64,000 nt of DNA from Cinchona pubescens (GCA_025175665.1 JANKKI010000026.1:930001-994000), one strand, 5' to 3'; shown: positions 1 to 13,230, counted from the first letter of the stretch. Notes: generated by a model not told the origin, from the letters alone. Numbers and translations are program-made.

Positions 1-1270
1 AAATACCAACAACTTGATAGAGAAAGCAGAAAAACTAAGATGTACAATGGTTTAACCTCGAATTCAACCAGGAATGCCGAAAGCATCGCTGTATTTCTTA
101 AACTAGAAACAGAAAAAGCCAAGTAAAAAAGAAAAATTACTCAACTCAACACATAATAGGACACCACCAAAGAAAAGAGAAACTGACTAAAGCAAAGCCA
201 TTACTAACCAAATGATGACAGAGAACCCTTTCAAGCTAACAGCAGAAAGTCAGAAAGTCGGGCCTAATACGGAACATTGGTGCACTACATTTCAATTTCT
301 TAGTGGAGAGGAAAGCCCGAGCCAAGGTGGAGAGCCCAAGGCATTTAGTGGAGGCAAGAAAGGAATCCACCAAAACAAAATTCAACTGTAGATTTTTAAA
401 TAAATAAACAAAATTTTTATTCATGGACTCATCTCAGAGATTAAATTTCCTAGAGGTAGAAACAAGATGCTTTGGGAAATCAAGTAAATAAACTCTCATA
501 AAACACCATGTTAGATCCACGTATACATTCTTTTAAGATTCAGAAGGCTTAGCGTTATACTGCATTACCCCTGAGTTCCTTTCACCTATTTTAGATCCAG
601 TAATTCCATGTGGTCAATAAAAAATTAGTTCCACGTGCCAAAAGTTTTTATTTGAAAAGAGAATGTTAAAAAATAGGTAAAAGTTTTGAACTTCCAATAT
701 TATTGTTTAATTTGGCTCCAAAAAGGACAACTAATCCAGTTTTATATTTCGTTGAAGAAAGACAAGGGAAAAAAGAGGAAACCTAATCTTTAGACAAGAA
801 ATCTATTCTACATCTAACACAATTTACAATTACCCTGTTTAATATCCACAAAACACAGAGGACATACAATTATTATTCCTTTTCTCTTTTGGCAAAAAGG
901 GTTTGAAGTAAGCTACTTGAAATAGTGATTTACCTATTAAAAACACAAAAAAGTGACCAGCACTTCTTTTCTTATATTTTCTGTTTCTTATATTAGTGAA
1001 CGTGTTTCATCCATACAAAGTTCGACATCAAGATAGTGAAAACCCTTGCAAAAGAACTTAAATCCTTTTCTTTCTATCTACAATCTAAATACAACTAAAC
1101 GAGTTAAACAAGGAGAACTTAGTACCACTTCAGGAAATACCATTAACTTCAATGAGCATGCATAATAAATTAAATCTTTACCAAAGAGCAGGGTAATTAT
1201 GCAATCTGCCTCAGAGAAACACACAATGACCATACAATTTTGATCTGCTCCTCAGGTTCACCAAATTTGA
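1..1270. other. Spacer downstream of SMG8, no gene recognised
   Basis: AT-rich DNA beyond the SMG8 stop codon. It should include the SMG8 3' untranslated region and polyadenylation site, but no single signal stands out. Short open frames here show no family resemblance. Confidence 0.5.
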
Positions 1271-4200
1271 CTACGTCAAAGATCCTTCATCAAGATTCCT
1301 TCCCTGAGACACAACCTGCAATGTGCTGCCTTTGGTAATCCAGGCAGTCAGTTGAGGTTGATCCTCGAAAGGTGTAAGAGAATGTAGTTTTCCATCTTCT
1401 AATTCGATGCCATAAACGAAAGGAAGCCTGAGCGAGAGAAAACTTTCTGGAGGCAAAATCACCTGGCAGCCAAGGCTAAACTGTAGCTTTTGTTTGCAAT
1501 CTGGAACTGTTGAAGGTACGCATGAATGCTGCAAATTAACCAAAAATCTTCGATCAACTAAAAACTGTCCCAGGGAGATACCAAATCAAGCTGGAACCAA
1601 ATATATATTATTTACTTCTAGTCACTTTAAGGAGTGGAGTTAAAGAAATATATCATGTAAAATTTGAAGCTAATATGTGATGATATATCATCACAGAAAT
1701 ATGTGATGGTGATCCAAACTTACATCTCTTGCCATGGAAGTAAGTACACTATTCCAGGCCACAAGCTGATGCAACTAGTCATCGTCTTACCTACCATCAC
1801 ACAGTAGTTGCGAATTCCTTGTGTAGAAAATGTCGTCACCAGAAATATTTCTACATTTACAGGACTTAAATTCTAGATTGCAATGAAGTTTACAACTTGG
1901 CTACCTATTCACGTCTAGTGCAATGGCTAGACCAGAAAAACAATAATATATTAGATTTGCTCTACCAAAAATTTACATTATCTGTCAAGCTAGACATAAA
2001 TTACTAGTATTCAAGTACCCAACAAAACAAATAAAGAAAGTGTAAGATATAAATTTAATTATGACGAGTACGTATATGTATACCTCAAACTGAACAACAG
2101 GGCAGGCTGCTAAAATGACAGGAAAAGGAGGTGTTACACCTACACATTCAACATCACAATAAATAAGATACACAGTTACATCAACATAATCAACAGCATA
2201 ACAAAATATCTAAACTCAAAATAAAGCCCACTGTACAACTTAAAAACCACAAGAATGTAATTCTTGCTGGGTGCCATTCATATTTGACATTGAGAGAAAG
2301 TATCCAAGAAGGTGCACCTGGACATGCATGCAAATGTAACACTTGATTTGCACATGCCTTTTAAAATCCACTATATCATGATGGTATAGTTCTGAACAGA
2401 AGTTACCAAAGCAAGACAAGATATGATATGATAAGGTGAGACAGATAAATCCAAAGAGAAGAGGAATATCTTTTATAAGATTGAACTGAATTCATACCGA
2501 TGAATTTCAATATGCATGACCAACACCATTTCTATTTTCTAGTTTAGAAATGCTTTTCTTCCATTAACTCTTGACCATTATGATTACATGATACATCCTT
2601 GTAAACTTTTTTCCACAGACCCATTATCATTAAATAGATAAAGTAGTTTCTATAGGTGAATGGGATTACCACCAATCAAGTAAATCATCTTTTTAAAACC
2701 TTTAAACATGGATGAAGCATCAAAGAATAGAATCCAGGTTGATAGTGAGCATATAATTGTTTAAATAAGAGAAGTTAGAAGCTCGGATGCTTGGTAATAA
2801 ATACATTTCAATTGTTAAAGTGGATGAAACAAAATTAGATACTTTCCATACCAAAAAGATCCTCTGCATCTGGGAAATAGTGCCAGCAAATTTAACATTC
2901 GTTGCATCTTTTTTCTTCCTAGAATCCTTGCAGTGAGGGCAGTTCATGTAAACTGGTAAATTTCTATTCAGTAAGGACACAGCACTTCCATCATCATCTA
3001 GACTAACAGATTGGAAACCACCTCCAAGATCCATCACTGAAGCAGCAACTTTAGCCTCGCTGATTTGTTGCTCTCTGAATAGATTGGAAGCTTTCATTTG
3101 CCCATTATTATGAAAATCTTTATTGGTGCTTCTCGGTTTTCTGACTCTTCCAGGTTTCTTGTTGTGCGAAGAGCACTGTTAATAATTCCATTTGACTGCT
3201 TGCGCATCCTAGCATGACCACCATTTTTACCAGACTTAAACGAATCTCCAGCATTATGATACGACTTCTCAATGGATGATGGAACAAGAGATTCTTCAGG
3301 CATTGCATAAGGGGAACCAAGATCTTTGAGATGATCTGGCCTCAATATAAACCGGTGTCCATGGGGGCACTCATGCTCAAACCCAATATAAATGGTCACA
3401 TGCTTCAGTGGATTAAATTCTTTCACCATACCTCCAGAGTCTCTATTCACCGGAACTACATTGTTACCTGTCTGTAAAAGTTGATCACCATCTGTACAGG
3501 CATTAGTAATAGTTGCAACTCCATTAGGAGTTTGATCAATAGCAGCAATATTTGGAACTTTTTCAGACCCTTGATCATTGGCAGTTTCCATGACCTTCAG
3601 TAAACCCTTGTCTTTTGTATCATGTGGCTTAATACCCTTTTCAGAGTAGTACCTGTTAAAGGTTGTTTTCTAGTTTGAAGTGGAGGAAACCCTGAATGTG
3701 TTCCAGCTGATCCAGCAACAACCTCAGAGAAAGGTTTTCTCATAATTGAGCTGGAAATTCTGATACCAGAACTGATCTTTTTGTCACCAGTTTTAATATT
3801 TACTAAAGACTGTCTTTTTTGTACTTCAACTTCATTCTGCATTTGTTGTGTTGTAACTAAGGTATCATCAACATTCTTCGTGACTTTACCTGCAAGAGAT
3901 TCATCTTTATTGCTGCCGCTTAATTTATTAAAATGAACCTGTGGCAAATCACTCAAAGGCGAACCATTACTCATTCTCTGTTTCCCAGGAAAAATAGTCC
4001 ATCTTAAAAGAAACTTTTGAGTTGTGCCAAATCCACTTTGGAGTAGACCTTTTGCAGGGTTATAGTATCTTGCACTGCCAACTCTTATCAAACTCCAACA
4101 CGAAGGTTTAACAGGTCCTCTAACACTACCCTGAGGAAACTGTGGTGCACGAGGAAGAAGCTTATCACATTCTGGAAAACAATTGAAAGTAACATTGGCT

Positions 4201-7200
4201 GATTCAATATCAAAAGGATCTGATCGTAGTTGTCTTGAACGACCACAAGCACATGCATGAAGGAATACGTATCCACTGGAATGTGGCTTGATCTCATTTG
4301 TTGAAAGCAAACCATCAGTTCCAACATTGTGCCTTTTATGCATGCATGGTTTTCCTGTCAGACTAACAGCATCACATAATTGTCTTCCAGAACACCAGAT
4401 GGATGTGCATTCATTCTCCAGTTTTTTCATGTAAATTTGCACGGCAGGTCCTTTGACCATTGACTTAAAAGCCAACTCTTATCTCCAAGTGGGCTTCATG
4501 CTGTAAAGTTGGATAAGATGGAGGCAAATCATTCAGATAAAGTCCTTTAGCAATAGGAAGGGCTTTTTCGCACCACAAAGTGGAAAATTTGGAACACAGC
4601 CCTCTACCATTCTCCAGACAACATACAGCAAGTTCTAATGACTCAGTAGTATCTCTTTTGATGTATTCCCTTCAACAGCAGACATAACAACATCTCCTCG
4701 TTGTGGTTTTCTTTTGCTAATTTCACTTTCATCAGTATACCCTGGTTTCACAGAAAGAATTCCATGTAGAATAGACCGACTTGAAGATAACCAAGTCTCT
4801 AAGCTGGGGAGTTCAGGAGTACTAAACGTCTTAACAGAAGCAGCTGAGGCGGCAGCAGCGGCTGCAGCAACTGCTACCATGCCAACACCAGCAGCTGGGC
4901 CACTGCTGGTGTTAGCTACCGCACCCCCTCTTCCTCTCAGGATATCAGCCTGCCTCAGGACAAATTCCTTCACTGAAAGTATATCCTCCTTGATTGTACT
5001 CTGGCTATTGTTTTCGAGCAAAAGAGAATCTGAAGTTGCCTTCCCATCAATAACATCTTCCACAAGGTGAGTAGCAAACTCAAGAGATTCGCCTCTACGG
5101 TTTGAGCATAAATCTACAAGTGTAACAGCCTTTGATGTATCTAACAAAAATAAAGTTAGGTGCAGAACTTGAAATGCCCCCACTTCTTGAACCAGCATGA
5201 CCAGTTTCAGAGCTTGAAAGTATTCGGCACTTCTTAATAGAAAAACGAATTTGTGCTTCAAGGGATGACTGTAGTTTCTTCCTGAACCCACCTTCAGGTT
5301 TACTTACGGGTCGTGCCAGTACAACAACTGAACCAGATCCCTTCGCAGGAAAGTTTGGCTTAGACATATTGTTTGAACTTGATGACTGACTTAATGAGGA
5401 GGCCTCCACTTGCTCCCCCATTGGAGGACTCGGATTAGCATTGCTGAAATCATCAAGAAAGACAAAGAGAAAAACAGGATTACACTGTCCCGGCGACAAC
5501 AAGGAGTATGAACCTATACCAGACATCAAACTTACTGCCGCAGCACCACGATTTAAAATGCTACGGTTTCTACCAGGAGATGGACTATTAGATGATGCTC
5601 CTGAAAGGTACATTCTGGAAGAAGATGGAGCATGAGAGCTTGATGTCAGTGGCTGTGTAATATGAGATGTGATTTGAAGTAGGAAGACATAGCATGTTTT
5701 GCAGCTTGCAGGACTCGAAACTTTTTCAAAATCTGTGTGTCAAAGTGTGATCCTTCTTGGATAAAAATTAGTACATGGCAAACCTGCATTGCTAGGTAAA
5801 ACAAAGTCATTTACTAATTGTAGAAGGAGACCATTTTATCAAAAGAGAACTAATAATGTTCAAGAATGAAAAACTCAAAATAAGATGGAAACGGGAGTAT
5901 CTCAAAATAAAAAATCTATTCACATTTATAATTAGACTTTAAAATACTTTGGAACTACGAAAATTGCTTTCAAACAACGACTTTTCAAAACTAGAAACAC
6001 GGTATTGGTGTAAGAGCCACCTCTAGTTCAGAAATCTATAAATAGAAGTTTTTTTTAGAAACCTTTTGAAATTAGTAGGTAAAAAAAGTCAATAAACTCC
6101 TGTAACTTACGTCTTAATCTTAATACAGTCCTTGTTAAAATTCTTGAATTTTGAGTTCTTCATCTTGCTACTCATAACAATAGTGCCCTATATACTCGTG
6201 CATGGCCTTATTAAAAGTTTTCTTACATATGCAAGTAGCATAAAATCTACAGAAAGGAAACCAAAATGCCCTGGCTTGTGTCTTCCTCATTCTATTGTGA
6301 ACCAAGAAATAACTTAAAATAAAACCTTGCACACAGTGTATCCTCCTTCAAGAATGATTCCATTCTTATAAGCATTATTTTGATGCATAACTGTACTTCT
6401 AGATAAATACTTTCTTTTGATAGCTCATAGTAAAATTTGAAGACTGCTCTCTTGCACGACTAAGCAAAATATTCATTTCCAACTATACAGAGTGATAGAC
6501 AAGATTTATAATCAATTGAAACTAATTGCTCTTTAACAAATTATTATAACAGAAAAGGCTGAACATCTTGCAGGTTTACCCAAATCAAGTACAACATCAC
6601 CTAATCCATAGATGCATCTCGAAAAGTACTTTGAGTTCCTACTTAGATGTTAACCGGATAAGTATGATCAGACATCTAAATCTGATGTCTACAGACCTGG
6701 CTACTAAAAAACATCTTGAAAAGATGCCAATTAATCTTAAATGGTACCCTGTAGATCATGAGACCCCAAAATCGATATTCTCCATGGATCGAAATTTGTC
6801 AATTTAACTACCATATACCTCCTTGTGCACTTCAAACTTATGCCATGCCTAAAATTTCCAATGCTAAATCAAACAAGAATGCATCAAAATTTAACTTTTA
6901 ACTGTATATCTATGTTTTCCGGTTATCTACCTATATGTTGCGAGTTTTTAACATGTAATATTTCCTTCCTGTTCAAGATTCTCCATTTGTTCCTTTACAC
7001 ATTTCAGTGTATAAACTGCATAAATTAACATGAATATTTGCATTTCGTATATAAACTGCACCAAAGGTAACAACACAAATAAAATTCAGACCAGAAAAAA
7101 AATAAAATTTAAATGCTTGATAAAAGAAAAGGTAAAAAAAAATGCTCACAGAGAACATAAAAAGCAATCCTTGAAGATCACCGAAGTTCGCGGTCCTCCA

Positions 7201-7669
7201 ATACAGAATCAAACCCCAATTGGGATTCCATAACCCCTTCGAAAATCGGGCAAGAAAGCGAAGAAAACTGCAAGTACAAAATCCCATTTTCCTCTTCATA
7301 AAAGAAGCTGATGCTCCTCGACTTAAACCACTCCTCAATCTCCTCGCTCATAAACTCTTTATTTTCGAAACGAAAAGGGGTGTCGAAATTCCCCGAACCA
7401 AACACATTGGCGTCAATAATTCGATTAATAAGTTGGGTCACATCGCCATGTCTTTTGCCCACAAAGCCCACCACAACGACGCCGTTCTGAGGAGATGGGG
7501 TGGAAGAAGGGGTTGTGGATGGGGAGGGGTCAGGTGGGGGAGGAGGAGAGGGTGGGGGTACACTGGTGGTGGTGTAACTGGAGTAGGAGTTGGAGGACGA
7601 ATAAGAACTCTCATGGATTGAAGATTTGGATTGGGATTTTGGGCGTCCATTGGAAGAATTTTGAGTCAC
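1271..7669 (-). CDS. SMG8: SMG8 homologue, nonsense-mediated mRNA decay factor (4 exons, with indels)
   Basis: In the known family, SMG8 binds SMG9 and restrains the SMG1 kinase that phosphorylates UPF1 in nonsense-mediated decay. Inferred exons: 7150-7669, 2852-5783, 2084-2139 and 1271-1528, joined at GT-AG sites. The N-terminus has a Ser/Pro-rich tail and then the P-loop-like VVVVGFVGKRHGDVTQLINR. Further blocks typical of plant SMG8 follow: VCHVLIFIQEGSHFDTQIL, GSGSVVVLARPVSK, an alanine run (VAVAAAAAAASAAS), GRQLCDAVSLTGKPCMH, YIGFEHECPHGHRF, and the C-terminal KLQFSLGCQVILPPESF. Total length of about 1,250 codons fits the family. The frame slips near 7180, 5660, 5153, 4657, 4468, 3652, 3120 and at the 2139 exon edge; several slips are in homopolymers. 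Conserved protein continues after every slip, so I read this as a functional gene with sequence errors. Family assignment is confident; exact frame is not. Confidence 0.9.
5784..7149 (-). other. SMG8 intron 1
   Basis: Bounded by GTGAGC after 7150 and by TGCAG before 5783, in phase 0 between MFS and VCHV. AT-rich; I see no coding or repeat signal in it. Confidence 0.7.
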
Positions 7670-8066
7670 TTAGAAAATTTTGGGAGGTTATTGGGGGCTT
7701 TTTGGTGTTAGTAGTATTGCTGCAGCAAGTCGCGGTGTTGGGTTTGCATTTCAAGGTGATCTCCCACACAAAAAGATTGTGATTGAGCTTTAGGACTTCA
7801 GAGGGAGAGGACCATGGACAAAATTAGAATTAGAGAAATAAAAAAAAAAAAAAAATGGAATTAAAGGTGAATAAAACATTTTTAACATTTAGTTGTTTGT
7901 GTTTTAAAGGTTACAATAATTTATACAACTTTCCTTACTAAATTCTTAATTTTTTTTTTTGTCAAAAGTGCGGTATTGGTTAAAATTTTGAAATTAAAAG
8001 ATTAAATTGATTTGTTCGAGTAAATACATAAGGACATAAATGTTTTAATCTACAAGATAATTGTTG

Positions 8067-8070
<4 letters not shown>

Positions 8071-8109
<39 letters not shown>

Positions 8110-8368
8110 AAGTCAAAACAACCTTTTCTCTAATTCTCTTTTTTATCTAGCATAAGCTGATTGGATAGTAAGTTATACTGACTCTCCCACATCTTCCATA
8201 TTCTTTTGCTCGAAGTGTATATATATAATACATATCAAATCAACCTTATACACAATTTCCTTTTTTATATAGCATAAACTGATTGGATAGTAAGTTACAC
8301 TTACTCAATTCTCCCACGTATTTAGTTCTCAGATTCTCCTCCCTCTTCTTTACTGGGTTTATTTAGAG
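8071..8368. repeat. Left MULE terminal inverted repeat, outer part duplicated
   Basis: Two tandem copies of the outer end, 8085-8200 and 8216-8330. Each runs from a TA tract through AAGTCAAAACAACC (ATATCAAATCAACC in the second), then AGCATAARCTGATTGGATAG and TAAGTTA. Only the inner copy continues into the deeper match with the right end. Confidence 0.75.
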
Positions 8369-8487
8369 TGATTTATTATTTTGTGAAGAAAACAAAAAGC
8401 CGTCTCAAAGTAGGAAGGTTTTTGGTTGATGGTAATGAATGGAAAAGTCATACCAAGCTAATAAATAAATTAAAAAAATTACGCTTA

Positions 8488-8552
8488 ATGTTTAGGGTTT
8501 GAGTTTAGGGTTTTTATGGTTTAAGATTTAGTGTTTTTAGAGTTTAGGGTTT
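8488..8552 (+). repeat. Degenerate telomere-like TTTAGGG units
   Basis: Several TTTAGGG and near-copies (GTTTAGGGTTT, GAGTTTAGGGTTT, TTTAGAGTTTAGGG). They lie inside the left subterminal part of the MULE, so they are an internal tract, not a chromosome end. Confidence 0.55.
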
Positions 8553-8835
8553 AGAATTTGTAATTAATACACAAAATTTGAATAAAAATTATAGAGATTT
8601 GTAATATTATATAGTTGTAGTGTGTGTTAATTATGACGAAATATTTTCATGGAAGAAGTTTGAAGTGCATAAATTAAAGAATTAATAATGTCAAGATATT
8701 AAAAATTAATAATTATGTAAACGAACATTACATACTGAAAATTATAATAAATTAAGGGTTACAAGTACACTAAACTCTAAAATGCAGACAATATTATTTA
8801 AATTACAAGAAAAAAATCTAGCCAATATTTATGTT

Positions 8836-10665
8836 TGTTGGACAATTCCTGACATTATGACCAGTCATATGACATGTTGTACATTTTCTTAGAGTATCAA
8901 GACACCTTATATCCATCTCGTTTCGTATTTTCGAATTTCTTGTTTTCCCAAGTTAGTAGGTGCCATTCTATTGAGAAAGATTGGAGACTAAAATCAACAT
9001 CTTTCCAATTGTCTGGATATCAGAGTGGATTAAAGTGGCCGGAATATATTTGTAAATATGTTTAGTTTGTGTGCACTTCACCAACAAATATAGTTGGATT
9101 GATTCTGCAATTAAAACATGTAGCCATGACGTGTGAATAGAGGAATTGAAGTGTTGTCCATTTTCTACATGTGCGCACATTCTTTCTTGTAAATTCACAA
9201 GTTCTACACATTTCTGCCCTTCCATCAGGTCGAAGAGCTGTTACAATATTGTATATTTGACATTGATAGTCAAACTTCTAAACTGTATGGCCTCGGACAA
9301 TGTGTTCAATTTTGAAATAATTATCCCAAATTCTTTTTGGTAAATGGAATCTTGCATGTCTTGCCATTTTGTTATACTGGTTAAAAAATTAAATTGTTTT
9401 ATGAAAAGTGAAGTCAACACAAGACTTAATTGGCAAATAATGGACTTCTTTCAGGATTTTGTTCAAATTTTCTATCATGTTGGTTGATAAAATACCCGAA
9501 CAAAACCAGCCATTACGAGAATAAGCCCATTGTTCAGACTTGATATTCCTATTCATGAGTCAATCATAAGTTCTATGGCTCATATTTCGAATCTATTTCA
9601 TATACCAATCGAATTTTTGATGTTGTCTTGCACTACCAGCTAGCAAGCATAGGTTCTTTAACCTTTGATTTCTAAACTTCTTGTTGAAATTACTTCTCAC
9701 ATGGATATTGAGATAGAAGCAATGTACCCCACAAGGTGGCCTCCAAAATTCTAGATTATTCATTGCATTGATGATACCTTTTGTTGCGATCTGATATGAC
9801 GCAAATATTGTGCATATCCTGATAAACATGAACCCTTAGTTTAGTTATGAACCAACTCCAACTATCACTCGTTTCTTCGTCGACAAATGCATATGTAAGT
9901 GGTAGTTGATGGCTGCCAGTATCGTGGCTGACTGCAACTAGGAACTTATCTTTATAAGCACCCCTTAGTAACGTACTATCAACGTATATAACAAGTTTAC
10001 TATATATGAACGCTTGGATTGAAATTGCAAAAGCCCAAAATACAAAGTTGAGGATTTTTTTCACCGATGACTTTGTGGATGATGTCTCTACTCTACAATA
10101 GTACCAGGGTTTTGCGCTATCAGTTCCTTAAAAAATGTTGGCAGTTCAGCAGCTGATGACAGCCAATCACCGTAAACTATGTCAATAGCTTTTCAACGAC
10201 CGTACTATACCTTTTTATACTATGAGATGTCCACATGCATTTTGTCCTTGATGTATGCTTGAATTTCCTTCACAGGTTTGTAGGGGTTCTTTTCGATAAA
10301 ATGAAGTATGCTCTCGACTACAATCTCATGGCTCAATTGGCTGTGATCATTGTTGTTACTCGTACCAATGCAGGAATGCATACCAACAATTTTAGTTATT
10401 TGTCACATTTTATAAGTACTTTTTCAAGAGCCATGACCATCCAGTTACAACAATTATCAGTGTATATAGTCTTACACTTTGCTATCCAGGTGTTGTGCTT
10501 ACTTTATATCACAATGAATAAAGTTTCCCTATTGTGTTTGATGGAACATAACTTAGTTACCCTTTTAAGATATTTCTTGCTCTCGAAAAGTATGCCCAAA
10601 CTCAACTCCTTATTTATGTCACTCTGCACATTCATGTGCTCAATACAGTCTCTAGCAGTTGCATA
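8836..10665 (-). pseudogene. MuDR/MULE transposase, broken
   Basis: Reading the minus strand downward, the family's domains appear in order although several frameshifts and stops break the frame. The MuDR-type DNA-binding region lies at about 10640-10290 (LGILFESKKYLKRVTKLCSI, then a CNW motif). The MULE catalytic region is at 10064-9593: first Asp in VIYVDSTLLRGAYKDKFLVAV-like sequence, second Asp in CVISDRNK, then NNLEFWRPPCGVH. A decayed SWIM-like Cys/His segment is near 9230-9080. A C-terminal zinc knuckle, CX2CX4HX4C (CTTCHMTGHNVRNC), is at about 8885-8840. Known role: cut-and-paste transposition by a DDE nuclease. This copy cannot make a full protein. Confidence 0.85.
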
Positions 10666-11678
10666 AAAAGAAAGTATATTGCCAATATCAGAATAGAAAG
10701 CATGTGCATGAGGGATATACTATGACACATATAATTTTATTGGCATGAGCTGGTTCCTACAATGATGAAAGACCTTCAATAGTTTTGGTTGCTGCCTCTA
10801 TGTACTTATCGGAACCACCACTGGAATAACTATTATTAGATGGTGGTTTTTCGAATTCATCGTCCGAGTCACATGCAGAGTTGCTGTGATTTGTACTTCA
10901 AGGACATGACGGCTATTATGACCAATTTCAAAATTTGTTTGAGAACAACCAACATCAATGTTTTGGGGATATTTTCTATAAAATTATTGAGAAGGTTGTG
11001 ATGTAAATTGACTAACAAATGGTTGTAAAATAGTATCAGGAATATTCAAATTTTATTGCTAATTGTCGTAAAAAATGAATTGGGTATTTTTTTAGCTTCA
11101 ACATTAATCTCTGCTTGGAACTGAGGTATTTTCAATTTTATGTCATACACTATTTGTAGATCATCATCATCTGCCAAAGACAATCCAAACTATGTACAAT
11201 ATCTATGACCATTAGATTGAGACACGCGCAATATCAAATGATAAATCCAAAGATATGAATTTGGATCCAACTCTATGTAGTGAAATATCTTTTCTTGCAA
11301 CTCAGCAAAACTTATTCATCGACAGAATGAGACTAACTTGTTTACACGTTGCGATTCGTTACTCAAATCGCAATGGGGTAGGTTTCCTATTTTTGCACCC
11401 TAATAAAAGCATAACTGAATTAGCATATCAGAAGATATTTTGATTGTGTATTATTTTAACGAAATGCAATCTCTCTAAATGAAATATATATTTATAGATC
11501 CGCAATCACTATCTATATATACGACAAACAAAACAATATTTATGTATACGACTTATAAAATGCAAACAATATATACAAACTAAAGAACGCAAACAATATA
11601 TATATATGATTTAAAAAATAGAAACAATATATACGATATATAGAACGAAAACAATACATACGACTTATAAAATGCCAA

Positions 11679-11721
<43 letters not shown>

Positions 11722-12500
11722 GACCTAGAAAATATTAGGTGTGGTCAACTAACCTACATCCGAATATAAGAAAATTTTATAAAATAATTTATTTTATTCA
11801 TCGTTAATCTCATAGTCACTCCTATACTTGACATATAGGAGAAAATTAATTCAAATAATTTATTTCATTCATCATTATCTCATAGTCACTCTTATATACA
11901 GGGAATGCCCCAATATTAAAGGCCATTTCAGCCCATTTCACTCCTTCTATGATATCTAGCTATTGCACCATCACAAAAAGCCTCCCCACACTTCAAACAT
12001 AAGGCAATACGATTATTTTCTTCACGAAACGAAACAAAACTTGTTCAAATTATCAATAGTACGTTGGCTCATCGTTAATACTTTTAACATGGAAAAGTTG
12101 AGTTTTAACCTATCATCCCATCCATCCAACAACATAATGATGTCATTTGTTAATTTTTTTAATTAGCTGCATACGAAATTCCCACTCCACCTAAATTGTT
12201 GCATTCCAATCTGTCGAACACCTTTTTTATGGATCTAAAAAGTATGAAATAGTATCTTACAACCAAATGATAACTACGCCCAAACATTTGGAATAGGTCA
12301 CCTGACTTAAATTTTACAAGAAATTGATAAGCTATTTGAAATTTAACTATGCGAGACCAAATTGAGAAAAAATGAATGTGAATACTTGGACAACCTTTCA
12401 TTTGGTATTTATACTAAAAGTTCATACAAGAATAATGCCACCATAAAGTCGATTTATATGAATGCAACCTTTCACCGCATTTGGAAAAAAAATAAAACTG
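10666..12500. other. MULE interior, no intact gene
   Basis: Between transposase and PMD remnants. It contains tandem-like units around 11515-11740 built on ATACGACTTATAAAATGC, a TA tract at about 11680-11721, and a doubled block of about 80 bp at 11762-11892 that includes CTCATAGTCACTC twice. Open frames here show no recognisable family. Confidence 0.5.
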
Positions 12501-12839
12501 ACATATCAACATCGATGACGTCCAGGACGATGTGCGGTTCTCTCGTCAGAACAACAATGTTGATGCCTCTGAATGCGTGGCCATAATGTCATGAAAGGAT
12601 GGTCACCTTCTTCATTCTGGTCTCCATGAAGCTGCTGGTCATTATACTGATCATCGTCATCTACCCAATACTCCTTGTCCTCTTGTTCTAAAGATATAAA
12701 TTTTAACATAGGACTGTGAGTATGATAGTGTGTAGGGGGTCTTGTACTAGAATTGTGAGTATGACTATAAGATGAAGACGTCTCCTGTCCACTCTATGAA
12801 TGAGACGGACTAACTTCCTGATCACCATGTGAACATAAT

Positions 12840-13030
12840 TGTGAGGGCTTAGGTCCCCTCCACATACTTCGGACTTCCCCTCGAGACCCTTCACATTGGT
12901 TGCCCTGGACAGCTGCAGCTCCAAGGGATTCGAACCCAGGTCTCGAGGTTTATTAACCTCTCAAGGAGGAAACCTTTACCAATTGAGCTGAGGGGAAGTC
13001 CGAAGTATGGAGGGGATCTAAGCCCTCACA
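12840..13030 (-). mobile_element. 191-bp palindromic insertion with tRNA-like pol III boxes
   Basis: The unit starts TGTGAGGGC and ends GCCCTCACA, and is flanked by an exact 5-bp duplication ATAAT (12835-12839 and 13031-13035). Removing it with one ATAAT restores a regular 33-bp unit of the host array, so it is a clean insertion. Its outer ~42 bp form a nearly perfect inverted repeat (12840-12882 with 12990-13030). The central ~107 bp, read on the minus strand, carries an A box (AGCTCAATTGG) and a perfect B box (GGTTCGAATCC) about 55 nt apart, with a GAGGTT/AACCTC hairpin between them like a long variable arm. TG...CA ends with a 5-bp duplication resemble LTR retrotransposons; the inverted arms resemble a MITE. 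Confidence 0.75.
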
Positions 13031-13035
13031 ATAAT

Positions 13036-13230
13036 GGCCCTAATCCATGGCCACTATGTGAATAAGACGGACCAACTCCATGATCACTATGTGAATACGA
13101 TGGCCCTGCTCTATGGCCACCATGTGAATAAGACGAACCAAATCCATGATCACTATGTGAATATGATGACCTTGCTTCTTAGCTACCATGTGAATGTGAT
13201 GGACTTGCACCATGACCACTATGCAGAGGA
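13036..13230 (-). repeat. 33-bp minisatellite coding an 11-residue repeat
   Basis: About six copies of a 33-bp unit, such as CCATGGCCACTATGTGAATA plus 13 bases. On the minus strand one frame reads HSGHGLGPSYS-like repeats rich in Ser, His and Gly. More copies lie just left of 12835, beyond the inserted element. This is the C-terminal tail of the PMD gene. Confidence 0.7.

Noticed and set aside
4714..5635. Plus-strand ORFs opposite SMG8 exon 2
   Set aside because: They are shadows of the well-supported minus-strand SMG8 coding sequence and show no family features.
1271..7669. SMG8 as a pseudogene
   Set aside because: Splice sites and all conserved blocks remain, and the same kind of indel occurs in every other host gene, so sequence error explains the breaks better.
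12883..12989. Functional tRNA gene
   Set aside because: A and B boxes are good, but no acceptor stem pairing or convincing anticodon arm could be built, and the sequence is part of an insertion with inverted arms.
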